Below, in pieces: positions 1 through 7,202 of a stretch of DNA of 34,082 bases. A program made the translations under genes and the position numbers. Within the stretch, counting starts at the first letter, position 1. Every line of letters begins with the position of its first letter. The notes beneath the pieces are model-generated. The model was not told the origin of the DNA. It saw only the letters and a program-made list of their open reading frames with translations, and searched no databases. This DNA comes from Ruminococcus sp. (GTDB taxonomy: Bacteria > Bacillota > Clostridia > Oscillospirales > Ruminococcaceae): the NCBI GenBank assembly GCA_030531185.1, contig JAUNOG010000024.1, positions 1-34,082 on the forward strand, given 5' to 3'.

Positions 1-101
1 CACAATTATCAACAAAATCACAATACGGCAAGCGCAGCGAAGCCTAAAAATCCCGCCGCAGGCGCACATTCATTGTGCATTGTCAATTGTCAATTGTGAA
101 T
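1..101. repeat. Non-coding stretch with 7-nt tandem repeats and nested inverted repeats
   Basis: No gene is supported here. Positions 74-101 read as four 7-nt units (TGTGCAT, TGTCAAT, TGTCAAT, TGTGAAT). CACAATT at 1-7 is complementary to AATTGTG at 92-98, and CACAAT at 19-24 to ATTGTG at 72-77, so the stretch could fold into a long imperfect hairpin. The middle is GC-rich (cgcagcgaagcc, cccgccgcaggcgc). This looks like the edge of a dispersed intergenic element that may run off the left end of the window. It lies just downstream of the GH113-like gene, without a clean hairpin plus U-run terminator. Confidence 0.45.
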
Positions 102-1067
102 TTATTTAGTGTACCACTTTTTCAGGGTTTCCTCCGCCTTTTTGCCGTAGATCGTGAAATCACGGTTTTCCTTTGCCTTTTCTATGGGCGGGAGTATAGC
201 CTTCCAGTCCCACCAGAAGTAACCGCAGAACCATTCCTTATCCCAAGTCGCCGCCATTGCGCTCTCGTAGAAATCCGACTGCTCCTGTTCGTCCATAGGG
301 AGTTCGGGTCTGTAATGGAAATCCCACGGGTACATTGTACAGCCCTGCTCGTTTCTTACGCCTATTTCCGCAAACATAATGGGCTTGCCGTATTTCTCGT
401 GGCACTTTTCAAGAGTTTTGACGACCTCCGCCCACTTTTTGTGCATTGTCTCTATGCCCTTGTTTTCCTTGTCGGTAACGGGATAATACCCGCTTATGCC
501 GATTACGTCAACCTCGCTCAGCCAAGTGAAACGGAATTCGTCTCCATGATTTATGTTGTGCATAATTATGCCGTGATAAACCTCTCTTACCTTTGCGATC
601 ATATCCTTGCAGTACTCCGCCTGCTTGTCCATACCTGCCATTTCACAGCCTGTGCATAGCATTTCACAGCCCGTTCTCTCGGCAAGCTTTGCATAGTGGA
701 GCATAAAATTATTGTATGAGCGGAACCACTTTTCCCAATAACCGCACTCCTCGGTAGGGAAATCTATTCTCGCTCTCCACGCTCTGTCGAGACAGTTGAC
801 CATAGGCTTGAGACAGACTTTAAGTCCCATTGACTTAGCCATTTCGATCGCGTGTATGACCTCCTCGTCGGTCTGGGTCATACCGTACAGCGAAAATACC
901 GTAGTGCTGGCAAAGGTCTCCTGCCAGCCGTTTACGGGTATGCATATCCAGTTAAGCCCGTTTGAGGCAAGACGTTTCATAGACTGTTCGGCTTGCTCGG
1001 TAAGAAAATCTCCGCTTTTGGAGAAAAATCCCCACGTATATCCTTTACAAAAAATATCCTTGTTCAT
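102..1067 (-). CDS. GH113-like endo-beta-1,4-mannanase, cytoplasmic
   Basis: The 321-residue protein is a single TIM-barrel glycoside hydrolase of clan A that best fits family GH113, whose known members hydrolyse beta-1,4-mannan and manno-oligosaccharides. The likely acid/base is E142 in CTGCEMAG and the likely nucleophile is E234 in MFAEIG, each at a strand end as expected for a retaining clan-A enzyme; KPMVN near residue 87 and FWWDW near the C-terminus are barrel-lining motifs. There is no signal peptide or membrane segment, so it probably acts inside the cell on imported oligosaccharides. I chose ATG 1067 because AGAGGA precedes it; an in-frame ATG at 1133 lies inside rlmA and has no role. 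Only one base separates it from the rlmA stop codon, so the two are co-translated. Family is fairly secure, substrate is inferred. Confidence 0.75.
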   Translation of the reverse strand: MNKDIFCKGYTWGFFSKSGDFLTEQAEQSMKRLASNGLNWICIPVNGWQETFASTTVFSLYGMTQTDEEVIHAIEMAKSMGLKVCLKPMVNCLDRAWRARIDFPTEECGYWEKWFRSYNNFMLHYAKLAERTGCEMLCTGCEMAGMDKQAEYCKDMIAKVREVYHGIIMHNINHGDEFRFTWLSEVDVIGISGYYPVTDKENKGIETMHKKWAEVVKTLEKCHEKYGKPIMFAEIGVRNEQGCTMYPWDFHYRPELPMDEQEQSDFYESAMAATWDKEWFCGYFWWDWKAILPPIEKAKENRDFTIYGKKAEETLKKWYTK

Positions 1068-1068
1068 A

Positions 1069-1902
1069 TTAAAATCCTCTTTTCTTGGTATATGTCTGAA
1101 TTGTAAAACCGCAGGTGACTTCAAGACTGTCAAGCTGATTAAGCCTTGCGGCAGACTCCGCAGACGTTTTATAATAATAGGGGGTCATTGTAAACAGATT
1201 TTGAATATCAACACTGTTTTTCAATGTGACCGCGTACTCAAAATTAACTTCGTCCGTTAAATCGAATTTATTTAATCCGTAAATATTCGGTTTGTTCTCA
1301 TACGGCTGATCGTACAGCACGCTTTTCAGCTCAAACAAATGCCTCGGCGACGGAGATACGACCACGAGCCGTCCGCCGTGTCTCAGCTTTCTTGCATACT
1401 CGTCATTCGCAACCGGAGCAAAGGTACATACTATAAGGTCGGCAAAATGATCCCTGAACGGCAGTTCAAACGAGGACGCCACAGCAAATTCACAATTGGA
1501 CAGCGCCGCTTTTCTCGCTCTTGAAGCGCAATGCGCCACAGCTTTTTTTGATATGTCAATTCCCCAAAACGATGCATTTTTCAGTCTGTCCGCATAAATA
1601 CAAGTGTAGTATCCCTCGCCGCAGCCGCTGTCAATGATTTTTGGTTCAGCAGTATTTTCAAGCAGTGACGCCATAATATCCGCCGTTTTTTCTGCAAGCG
1701 GACGGTAGTACCCTCTGTCGAGGAACTCCGTGCGCGCTCTTACCATTTCGGCGTTATCTCCTGCGTTTTTGGGATTTCTTCCTGCGGTCGTAAGCAGATT
1801 TACATATCCTTTTCCTGAAATATCAAAGCTGTGCCCGAATTGACAGTGCCAGACGTTACCAAGCCGTTTAAGTCTTTTTCGGCATACGGGACAAACATAC
1901 AT
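1069..1902 (-). CDS. rlmA: 23S rRNA (guanine-N1)-methyltransferase RlmA type
   Basis: The protein (277 residues from ATG 1902) begins with a small zinc-binding module, CPVCRKRL then CQFGHSFD, as in RlmA enzymes that bind and methylate N1 of G745 or G748 in helix 35 of 23S rRNA. It is followed by a Rossmann SAM-binding domain with the glycine-rich motif I DSGCGEGYY near residue 94. KGYVNLL after the zinc module is a family hallmark. In Gram-positives the RlmA-II type methylates G748 and can modulate tylosin-class macrolide binding; which base is used here cannot be read from sequence. A TTG at 1908 could extend it by two residues, but GGGTGA is better placed for ATG 1902. It has its own promoter inside a palindrome and is followed after one base by the GH113-like gene. 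Confidence 0.88.
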   Translation of the reverse strand: MYVCPVCRKRLKRLGNVWHCQFGHSFDISGKGYVNLLTTAGRNPKNAGDNAEMVRARTEFLDRGYYRPLAEKTADIMASLLENTAEPKIIDSGCGEGYYTCIYADRLKNASFWGIDISKKAVAHCASRARKAALSNCEFAVASSFELPFRDHFADLIVCTFAPVANDEYARKLRHGGRLVVVSPSPRHLFELKSVLYDQPYENKPNIYGLNKFDLTDEVNFEYAVTLKNSVDIQNLFTMTPYYYKTSAESAARLNQLDSLEVTCGFTIQTYTKKRGF

Positions 1903-1907
1903 AATCA

Positions 1908-1948
1908 ATCACCCGCATTATTATAGCATAATGCAGGTGATATTTCAA
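1908..1948 (-). promoter_or_regulatory. rlmA promoter embedded in a near-perfect palindrome
   Basis: On the minus strand TTGAAA (1943-1948) and TATAAT (1920-1925) are separated by exactly 17 bp, a good sigma-A promoter. A 13-bp inverted repeat, ATCACCCGCATTA (1908-1920) and TAATGCAGGTGAT (1929-1941), matches at 12 of 13 positions around an 8-bp centre and covers the -10 box and spacer. Transcription would start only about a dozen bases before the rlmA ATG. The palindrome is therefore more likely a DNA operator than an RNA hairpin. Confidence 0.7.
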
Positions 1949-1966
1949 GGCAATTTTATGAAAATT

Positions 1967-3916
1967 TCAACATTTATCCCGAGAAATGATCTTCATTTCA
2001 AAGGGAGCGAGCGAAAGTACTTCCTCTTTAAAAGTGAAAACGCATTTTTCCTCCGAGTTGTTGAAAATGAAGTATACGGACTTTTTCTCATTTTCTCTTA
2101 CAGAGACCTCCACACGCTCGGGAAGATTTTCAATAATGCCGATATTGCAGGCTTTAAGAATTCTCTTTGCAAGCTCTCTGTAATGATTTTTAAAAAGCAC
2201 CGTACCTATGTAAAAGCATTTACCGCCGCCGAAATCATTTACCGTACCTGCGGGCAAGCCTTTGTAAAAATTCCCGTCATAGGTTAGGATCGGCTTTGCC
2301 GAGGTGCATTCGATGATGTCGCACCAATTGGTACACTGCCATTTGTTTCCGCCGTCGTCGCAAATATCGATTCTGTCGTAACCGATAGGATCGTACTCGC
2401 GGACCTTACACCCTGCCGTCTCGTTAAACATTGCGGGAAGCTGCCGCATATAACAGCCGTTATCCTTATCCTTGACTGCGCTGCGGCAGGTGAGAATAAG
2501 CGTGCCGCCGTTTTTTTCAAAGTCGTTTAGCCGAGCCGCAGTTTCCTCAGAGCACACGTACAAGGCGGGAGCGCATACAACTTTGTACTTTGAGAAATCC
2601 GCATTTTCGGAAATTATATCCACATTCACACCGCAGTGGGAAAATCCGTCGTGCCACGCTTTAAGCTGATCGTAATAGTAAAACCCGTCGGTCTGCGGCT
2701 GTATTTTCAAAGCCAGATCGCTGTCATAGGAATAAATTACAGCTACGTCTGATTTAAGCTTGGTATCCGTAATCTCCGTCAAGGTCTCTGCGGTTTTGCA
2801 CAAATCCTCAAACTCTCCGAAACGTCTGCCCGGTACGTTTGAATGGTCAATAAGACCGTGCCAATGCATTTCCGCGCCCTTAACCGCTGTTCTCCAGCGG
2901 AAGTGTATGACCTCGTTTGCGCCGTGAGCGAAAGCCTGCAAGGAGTATCCCTTTATCATTCCAGGCTGTGTGGTTCTCGACATAGGAGCCCAGCTTCCCA
3001 TTGCGCCGCTGAGCTGTTCCATAATAACGAAATTATCCTGCTTGACGCCGCGCATAAAATCAAGATGAAAAGCGTGGGAATAATAAGCCTCGTCATTTTG
3101 GGGAATTCTGAGGGGCGGATAATTGTCGTATGCCGTAAAGTCAAGCTCCTTGAAAGTCTTGTGCAGATCGGGCATATTTTCACAGAACCAGCAGTTGGTG
3201 GTAACGGGAACATTCGGACAGTTTCTGCGGATAATTTCCGCCTGAGACTTTACATATCCGATCATATCATCGGACGCAAAACGCTGATGATCCAGCACAT
3301 AAGCGGGATTTAGCCACGCTCTGTTATATTTGTCTGTAGGCGGCTTTATCTGTTCCCAATCGGAGAATTCTCCGCTCCACATTATGTTTCCGTAACGTCT
3401 GTTAAGCTCGTCGAGAGTTCCGTATTTGGCTTTCAGCCATTTTCTGTATCTCTTTGTACAGACCTCGCAGGCGCATATATTAGACTCCAGCTCGTTGTCT
3501 ATCTGCCACGCTGCAACGGATTTTCTGCGCGCGTAATGCTTGGTCATCTTATCGATAACTCTGTGCGACAGTCTTACAAAATCGGGATCGTTATAGCACC
3601 TGTGACCTCTTATTCCGATAGCGATATGTCCGCCGTCGGGAGATGTCCTTACGGCGTTCGGGTACTTTTCATAAAGCCACAGAGGAGGACAGTTTGTAGG
3701 CGTACAGAGGATAACGTCGATACCGTTTTTTTCAAACATATCCACAGCCCTGTCAAGCCACGCAAAATCGAATTTCCCCTCGCGCGGCTCAATTCTGCAC
3801 CAGGCGAATTCGGCAAGCCGAACCGTCTTTACTCCTGTTTTTTTCATTAAAAGAGCGTCCTGCTCCCACATATTTTCGTCCCAATGCTCGGGATAATAGT
3901 CTACGCCGATTTTCAT
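1967..3916 (-). CDS. GH42 beta-galactosidase
   Basis: The 649-residue protein is a full-length GH42 enzyme, which releases beta-galactose from lactose-like or galacto-oligosaccharides. The TIM barrel begins at once with GVDYYPEHWDE. The acid/base is E142 in WQIDNE and the nucleophile is E300 in VIMEQLSG, spaced as in the Thermus A4 enzyme. C107, C148, C150 and C153 match the four-cysteine zinc site of that enzyme. The trimerisation domain (about 400-580) and a small C-terminal beta domain follow. There is no signal peptide, so it is cytoplasmic. ATG 3916 follows a GGAGG site. The gene is divergent from the small ORF at 4006 and runs towards rlmA, which has its own promoter. Specificity within GH42 (galactosidase versus arabinopyranosidase) is not decided. 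Confidence 0.92.
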   Translation of the reverse strand: MKIGVDYYPEHWDENMWEQDALLMKKTGVKTVRLAEFAWCRIEPREGKFDFAWLDRAVDMFEKNGIDVILCTPTNCPPLWLYEKYPNAVRTSPDGGHIAIGIRGHRCYNDPDFVRLSHRVIDKMTKHYARRKSVAAWQIDNELESNICACEVCTKRYRKWLKAKYGTLDELNRRYGNIMWSGEFSDWEQIKPPTDKYNRAWLNPAYVLDHQRFASDDMIGYVKSQAEIIRRNCPNVPVTTNCWFCENMPDLHKTFKELDFTAYDNYPPLRIPQNDEAYYSHAFHLDFMRGVKQDNFVIMEQLSGAMGSWAPMSRTTQPGMIKGYSLQAFAHGANEVIHFRWRTAVKGAEMHWHGLIDHSNVPGRRFGEFEDLCKTAETLTEITDTKLKSDVAVIYSYDSDLALKIQPQTDGFYYYDQLKAWHDGFSHCGVNVDIISENADFSKYKVVCAPALYVCSEETAARLNDFEKNGGTLILTCRSAVKDKDNGCYMRQLPAMFNETAGCKVREYDPIGYDRIDICDDGGNKWQCTNWCDIIECTSAKPILTYDGNFYKGLPAGTVNDFGGGKCFYIGTVLFKNHYRELAKRILKACNIGIIENLPERVEVSVRENEKKSVYFIFNNSEEKCVFTFKEEVLSLAPFEMKIISRDKC

Positions 3917-4005
3917 ATAAAACCTCCGAAAAATTTTCCAATTTATAATAATATCTAAAATGTCAATAATATTAGTACCGAATCTATTGCCAAAGGAGAA
4001 CCGCT
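3917..4005. promoter_or_regulatory. Divergent intergenic region, GH42 and small ORF
   Basis: This 89-bp AT-rich gap holds both start regions. For the GH42 gene, TTGGCA (3988-3993) and TATTAT (3966-3971) on the minus strand lie 16 bp apart. For the plus-strand gene, a TATAAT at 3944-3949 lacks a matching -35. GGAG at 3995-3998 is the ribosome binding site for ATG 4006. Confidence 0.4.
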
Positions 4006-4332
4006 ATGGATAACTACAATAACCTTTCAGAACTGATAAACAGTGACAGTAAATGTATGGAATTCTACCAAACGCTTACGCCGTCTTTGCAGCAAAGTCT
4101 GCTTGAAAAAAATCCCGATACCTTTTTACAGCTTAAAGAATGCTGGGAACAAACTCACAGGAATTCGCACAGCAGCGGAATGTATTCCTACTACAATCCC
4201 TCTTGCAGCTCCAACGACTGCACAGGACTTATTCCCGCAGGAGCAAATCAGACGGAGGACGATTTTGAAGTCTACAAGAATTTATATCCCTTTGAAGTTC
4301 CGCCCTCTGCAAAACCGCTCAGTCAATCGTAA
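4006..4332 (+). CDS. Small hypothetical protein, 108 residues
   Basis: I do not recognise a named family. The first 45 residues look helical and soluble (NLSELINSDSKCMEFYQTL then LQQSLLEKNPDTF). Similar short 'residues S-x-F-x-x-LP-x-x-x-Q' beginnings occur in small clostridial proteins, but I cannot name them. The second half is low in structure: a Ser/Tyr/Asn/Cys-rich stretch (SSGMYSYYNPSCSSNDC), then an acidic segment and FEVPPSAKP at the end. There is no signal peptide or membrane segment. GGAG 7 bases before ATG 4006 supports the start. The last 14 bases overlap the end of the DUF1893 gene on the other strand, which is compact but not unusual. Expression is supported only by the ribosome binding site and open frame. 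Confidence 0.6.
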   Translation: MDNYNNLSELINSDSKCMEFYQTLTPSLQQSLLEKNPDTFLQLKECWEQTHRNSHSSGMYSYYNPSCSSNDCTGLIPAGANQTEDDFEVYKNLYPFEVPPSAKPLSQS

Positions 4333-4759
4333 GCGTACTGAGCTTTGCTCTGATCGCCTCCAGAGCCTTCGCGGGACTATCCTCTCCGTCGGAAGCTATA
4401 CCGCTGACCGCCGTATCCATAGGACAGCTTCCCGTGCCCTGACGGTTTACAATTTGCTCGGTGAGTATCTTATACCGAACGTCTATGCCGTGATTTTCAA
4501 ATATCTCAACAGCTCCCCTGCTTACTGTCTCTGCGTAGACCGCCCGCGCTCCCATGTAACAGTAAAGAAACGCGGCTGCTCTGCCTACGATTTTATCTGC
4601 GGCACAGCAGCCCGCCATACTGTCCCCGCCGTCTATAAGAATAAGCAGAGGCCTGACGCCTGTTTCCCTGAAGACTGCGGACCTGCCGTTTTTCACTGCA
4701 ACGCAGGTATATCCTCCCTGCTCAAATATCTCTGTCGCCTTTTTCAAATCTTCGTTCAT
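4319..4759 (-). CDS. DUF1893 family protein
   Basis: The 146-residue protein matches the DUF1893 family, small proteins of unknown function with a cytidine-deaminase-like fold known from structural genomics. Family features visible are FEQGGYTCVAVKNG at the N-terminus, GVRPLLILIDGG, a small-residue helix AGCCAADKIVGRAAAFLY (the position of the deaminase active-site helix, where two cysteines occur), and an NRQGTGSCPMDTAV segment near the end. The deaminase HxE signature is absent, so enzymatic activity should not be assumed. GGAGG precedes ATG 4759. A strong promoter lies just upstream, so it is probably transcribed alone, convergent with the small ORF whose 3' end it overlaps by 14 bases. 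Confidence 0.85.
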   Translation of the reverse strand: MNEDLKKATEIFEQGGYTCVAVKNGRSAVFRETGVRPLLILIDGGDSMAGCCAADKIVGRAAAFLYCYMGARAVYAETVSRGAVEIFENHGIDVRYKILTEQIVNRQGTGSCPMDTAVSGIASDGEDSPAKALEAIRAKLSTLTID

Positions 4760-4789
4760 AAAAAATCCTCCGCATACAGTATTAAATAT

Positions 4790-4818
4790 ATGATATCACG
4801 CAATTTGACCTTTGTCAA
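4790..4818 (-). promoter_or_regulatory. Promoter of the DUF1893 gene
   Basis: On the minus strand TTGACA (4813-4818) and TATCAT (4790-4795) are 17 bp apart, a near-consensus sigma-A promoter about 30 bp before the gene start. Confidence 0.7.
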
Positions 4819-4845
4819 CGGGATTTCATAAAAAGCATAATCATT

Positions 4846-4920
4846 CTATGTCATAAGTTTAATTGCCAAAGTTAATTTTTTTAGTATGAAAACCGCAAAA
4901 AAGATTATAATATGACATAG
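4846..4920 (+). promoter_or_regulatory. PTS gene promoter region with two TATGWCATA palindromes
   Basis: CTATGTCATA (4846-4855) and TATGACATAG (4911-4920) are perfect inverted copies of each other, and each core TATG-W-CATA is itself a 9-bp palindrome. The second copy touches a TATAAT box at 4906-4911, which would place it over the transcription start. No good -35 hexamer lies 16-18 bp upstream. The arrangement fits a repressor with an operator over the start and an auxiliary site 65 bp upstream. Confidence 0.55.
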
Positions 4921-4930
4921 CGTACATATT

Positions 4931-4960
4931 GGTCTGCTCCCGAATAAATGGGTACAGACC
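4931..4960 (+). promoter_or_regulatory. Leader hairpin resembling a RAT antiterminator site
   Basis: GGTCTG pairs with CAGACC, then CT/TA forms an internal loop, then CCC pairs with GGG around an eight-base loop GAATAAAT. Size (30 nt), the GGTxTG start, the AGACC end and the internal loops resemble the ribonucleic antiterminator (RAT) sites bound by LicT/SacY/GlcT-type proteins before PTS genes. However, no overlapping terminator with a U-run follows; 16 bases later comes the GGAGG site of the PTS gene. Confidence 0.5.
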
Positions 4961-4989
4961 GATAAATCACCTTTACGGAGGAAAATCAA

Positions 4990-7110
4990 ATGAAAGACAA
5001 GATTTTCGGAGTTCTCCAGCGAGTGGGACGCTCTTTTATGCTGCCTATCGCGCTGCTGCCCGTAGCAGGTCTGCTGCTGGGTATCGGCAGCTCGTTCACA
5101 AATCCCACTACCCTTGAAACCTACCGTTTGACTAACATCATCAAGGAGGGCGGAGTTTTATATACCGTTCTGGACATAATGGCAAAAACAGGCAGTGCAG
5201 TATTCGACAACCTGTCCCTGCTTTTTGCAATGGGCGTTGCCATTGGTATGGCGAAAAAGGAAAAAGAAGTCGCCGCTTTATCGGGCGCTATCGCCTTTCT
5301 TATTATGAATACCGCTATCAGCGCGCTGATTTCCGCAAGAGGCGGAGTTGACGCTATGCCCGCAAATTCAACAGCCTCGGTGCTGGGTATAACTACCTTG
5401 CAAATGGGAGTTTTCGGCGGTATAATCGTAGGTCTGGGAGTTGCGGCTCTGCACAACAGATTTTATAAAATACAGCTCCCGCAGGTGCTTTCGTTTTTCG
5501 GCGGAACAAGATTTGTGCCGATCATATGCAGTCTTGTTTTCCTTGCGGTAGGTATAGTAATGTTCTATGTATGGGGCTTTGTGCAGACGGGTATCGCAGG
5601 TTTGGGAAAGCTCGTATTAAATTCGGGCTATGCGGGAACTTGGATATACGGTATCATCGAACGTGCGCTTATCCCGTTCGGACTGCACCACGTTTTCTAT
5701 ATGCCTTTCTGGCAGACGGAGCTGGGCGGCTCTATGATAATTGACGGCGTGACCGTTCAGGGAGCGCAGAATATTTTCTTTGCGGAGCTTGCCTCAAAGT
5801 CCACAGAGGTATTCTCAGTCTCAGCCACGCGCTTTATGTCGGGAAAATTCCCCTTTATGATATTCGGACTTCCTGCGGCGGCATACGCTATGTACAAAGC
5901 GGCTCGTCCCGAAAAGAAAAAGGCCGTGGGAGGACTTCTCCTTTCTGCGGCGCTTACGTCAATGCTTACGGGTATCACTGAACCGCTGGAATTCACATTC
6001 CTGTTCGTCGCGCCTGTTATGTACGCCGTACACTGCGTGCTTGCGGGACTTTCCTATATGCTTATGCACATTCTTGGCGTCGGAGTAGGTATGACCTTCT
6101 CGGGCGGCGCAATAGACTTAACTCTGTTCGGTATACTTCAGGGCAACGCGAAAACCCACTGGTTATGGATAGTCGCCGTCGGCATAATATACGCTGTGGT
6201 CTACTATCTGGTGTTCTACTTTATGATAACCAGGCTCAATCTGAAAACTCCGGGACGAGAGGCGGACGACGAGGAAACCAAGCTGTACACCAGAGCCGAT
6301 ATGAACGCTAAAAATTCAGGCTCGGACAGTACCTCCGACAGCGTAAGCGCATTGATAGTAAAGGGTCTTGGCGGACGAGGCAACATCTCAGACTTAGACT
6401 GCTGTGCGACAAGACTGAGGATAACGCTGAACGATCCCGCTCTTGCCGACGACGGAAAGCTTAAAGCAAGCGGAGCGTCGGGAGTTATCCACAAAGGAAA
6501 CGGTATTCAGATCATATACGGTCCGCAGGTCTCGGTCATAAAATCAAATCTGGAGGACTATCTTGACCGTCACATTGAGGACGTACCCGAAGATTTTGCC
6601 GAAACTGAAATAAGTCCTCATACTGCCTCAGACAGCTCCGACGAAAATGATGTGGAAAGCGAAATACTGGGCGCACACGTTTCGGGAAAAGCAATTAAGC
6701 TTGAAAATGTCGAGGACGAGGTCTTTTCACAGAAAATCCTCGGAGAGGGAATTGCCGTCGAACCGCTGGAAGGCAGGCTGTGCGCTCCCTGCGACGGAGT
6801 GGCAGAAATGGTATTTGAAACAAAACACGCAGTAAATCTCAGGTCCGACAAAGGCTGTGAAATTCTTCTGCATATCGGCATAGATACCGTTCACCTTGAG
6901 GGCAGACATTTTACGGCGCACGTCAAAAACGGACAGACCGTGAAAAAGGGAGACCTGCTTGTAAGCTTCGACATCAAAGCGATACAGCAGGAGGGTTACA
7001 AGGTCACAACGCCTATGATAATCTGCAATTCAGACAGATACAGTTCAATAGAAACGTTAAACAGCGGCGCGGTAAAAACGGGCGAAGACATTCTTAAAGC
7101 AGAAAAATAA
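4990..7110 (+). CDS. PTS glucose/N-acetylglucosamine-type permease EIICBA
   Basis: The 706-residue protein imports and phosphorylates a hexose, taking phosphate from HPr. Domains run in the order C-B-A. EIIC occupies about 1-415, with roughly ten membrane segments and the signature GITEPLEFTFLFVAP near 328-342. EIIB is about 450-525, with phosphorylated cysteine C472 in LDCCATRLR; the neighbouring C471 replaces the usual alanine. EIIA is about 570-706, with active-site H628 in EILLHIGIDTVHLEG and supporting H613. An acidic Ser-rich linker (about 525-565) joins B and A. The three-domain fusion is full length, so only EI and HPr are needed elsewhere. GGAGG precedes ATG 4990. Glucose and N-acetylglucosamine transporters share this architecture and I cannot separate ptsG from nagE. 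It is monocistronic, ending in a strong bidirectional terminator. Confidence 0.93.
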   Translation: MKDKIFGVLQRVGRSFMLPIALLPVAGLLLGIGSSFTNPTTLETYRLTNIIKEGGVLYTVLDIMAKTGSAVFDNLSLLFAMGVAIGMAKKEKEVAALSGAIAFLIMNTAISALISARGGVDAMPANSTASVLGITTLQMGVFGGIIVGLGVAALHNRFYKIQLPQVLSFFGGTRFVPIICSLVFLAVGIVMFYVWGFVQTGIAGLGKLVLNSGYAGTWIYGIIERALIPFGLHHVFYMPFWQTELGGSMIIDGVTVQGAQNIFFAELASKSTEVFSVSATRFMSGKFPFMIFGLPAAAYAMYKAARPEKKKAVGGLLLSAALTSMLTGITEPLEFTFLFVAPVMYAVHCVLAGLSYMLMHILGVGVGMTFSGGAIDLTLFGILQGNAKTHWLWIVAVGIIYAVVYYLVFYFMITRLNLKTPGREADDEETKLYTRADMNAKNSGSDSTSDSVSALIVKGLGGRGNISDLDCCATRLRITLNDPALADDGKLKASGASGVIHKGNGIQIIYGPQVSVIKSNLEDYLDRHIEDVPEDFAETEISPHTASDSSDENDVESEILGAHVSGKAIKLENVEDEVFSQKILGEGIAVEPLEGRLCAPCDGVAEMVFETKHAVNLRSDKGCEILLHIGIDTVHLEGRHFTAHVKNGQTVKKGDLLVSFDIKAIQQEGYKVTTPMIICNSDRYSSIETLNSGAVKTGEDILKAEK

Positions 7111-7120
7111 TTATATTACC

Positions 7121-7156
7121 AAAAACGGAGAGCGCTACCGAACGCTCTCCGTTTTT
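7121..7156. terminator. Bidirectional terminator between the PTS gene and phoR
   Basis: A perfect 14-bp stem (AAAAACGGAGAGCG with CGCTCTCCGTTTTT) encloses an 8-base loop. A-runs and T-runs at the stem base make it work in both directions for these convergent genes. Confidence 0.93.
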
Positions 7157-7202
7157 AGCTTTGTATTTCCGACATTGAATTAAAGTTATCCGCATACGGA
7201 TA

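Noticed and set aside
74-101. Tandem 7-nt units as a CRISPR array
   Set aside because: Units are far too short, there are no spacers and no cas gene is in the window.
1908-1941. Palindrome before rlmA as terminator of the GH42 gene
   Set aside because: No U-run follows on the minus strand and a good promoter lies inside it, so an operator is the better reading.
4043-4831. Open frame of 262 codons on the plus strand over the DUF1893 gene
   Set aside because: It overlaps both the small ORF and DUF1893, is rich in Arg/Cys/Ser as expected from a shadow frame, and has no recognisable domain.
4931-4960. PTS leader hairpin as a plain Rho-independent terminator
   Set aside because: No U-run follows the stem; the next bases are gataaatcac and then the ribosome binding site.
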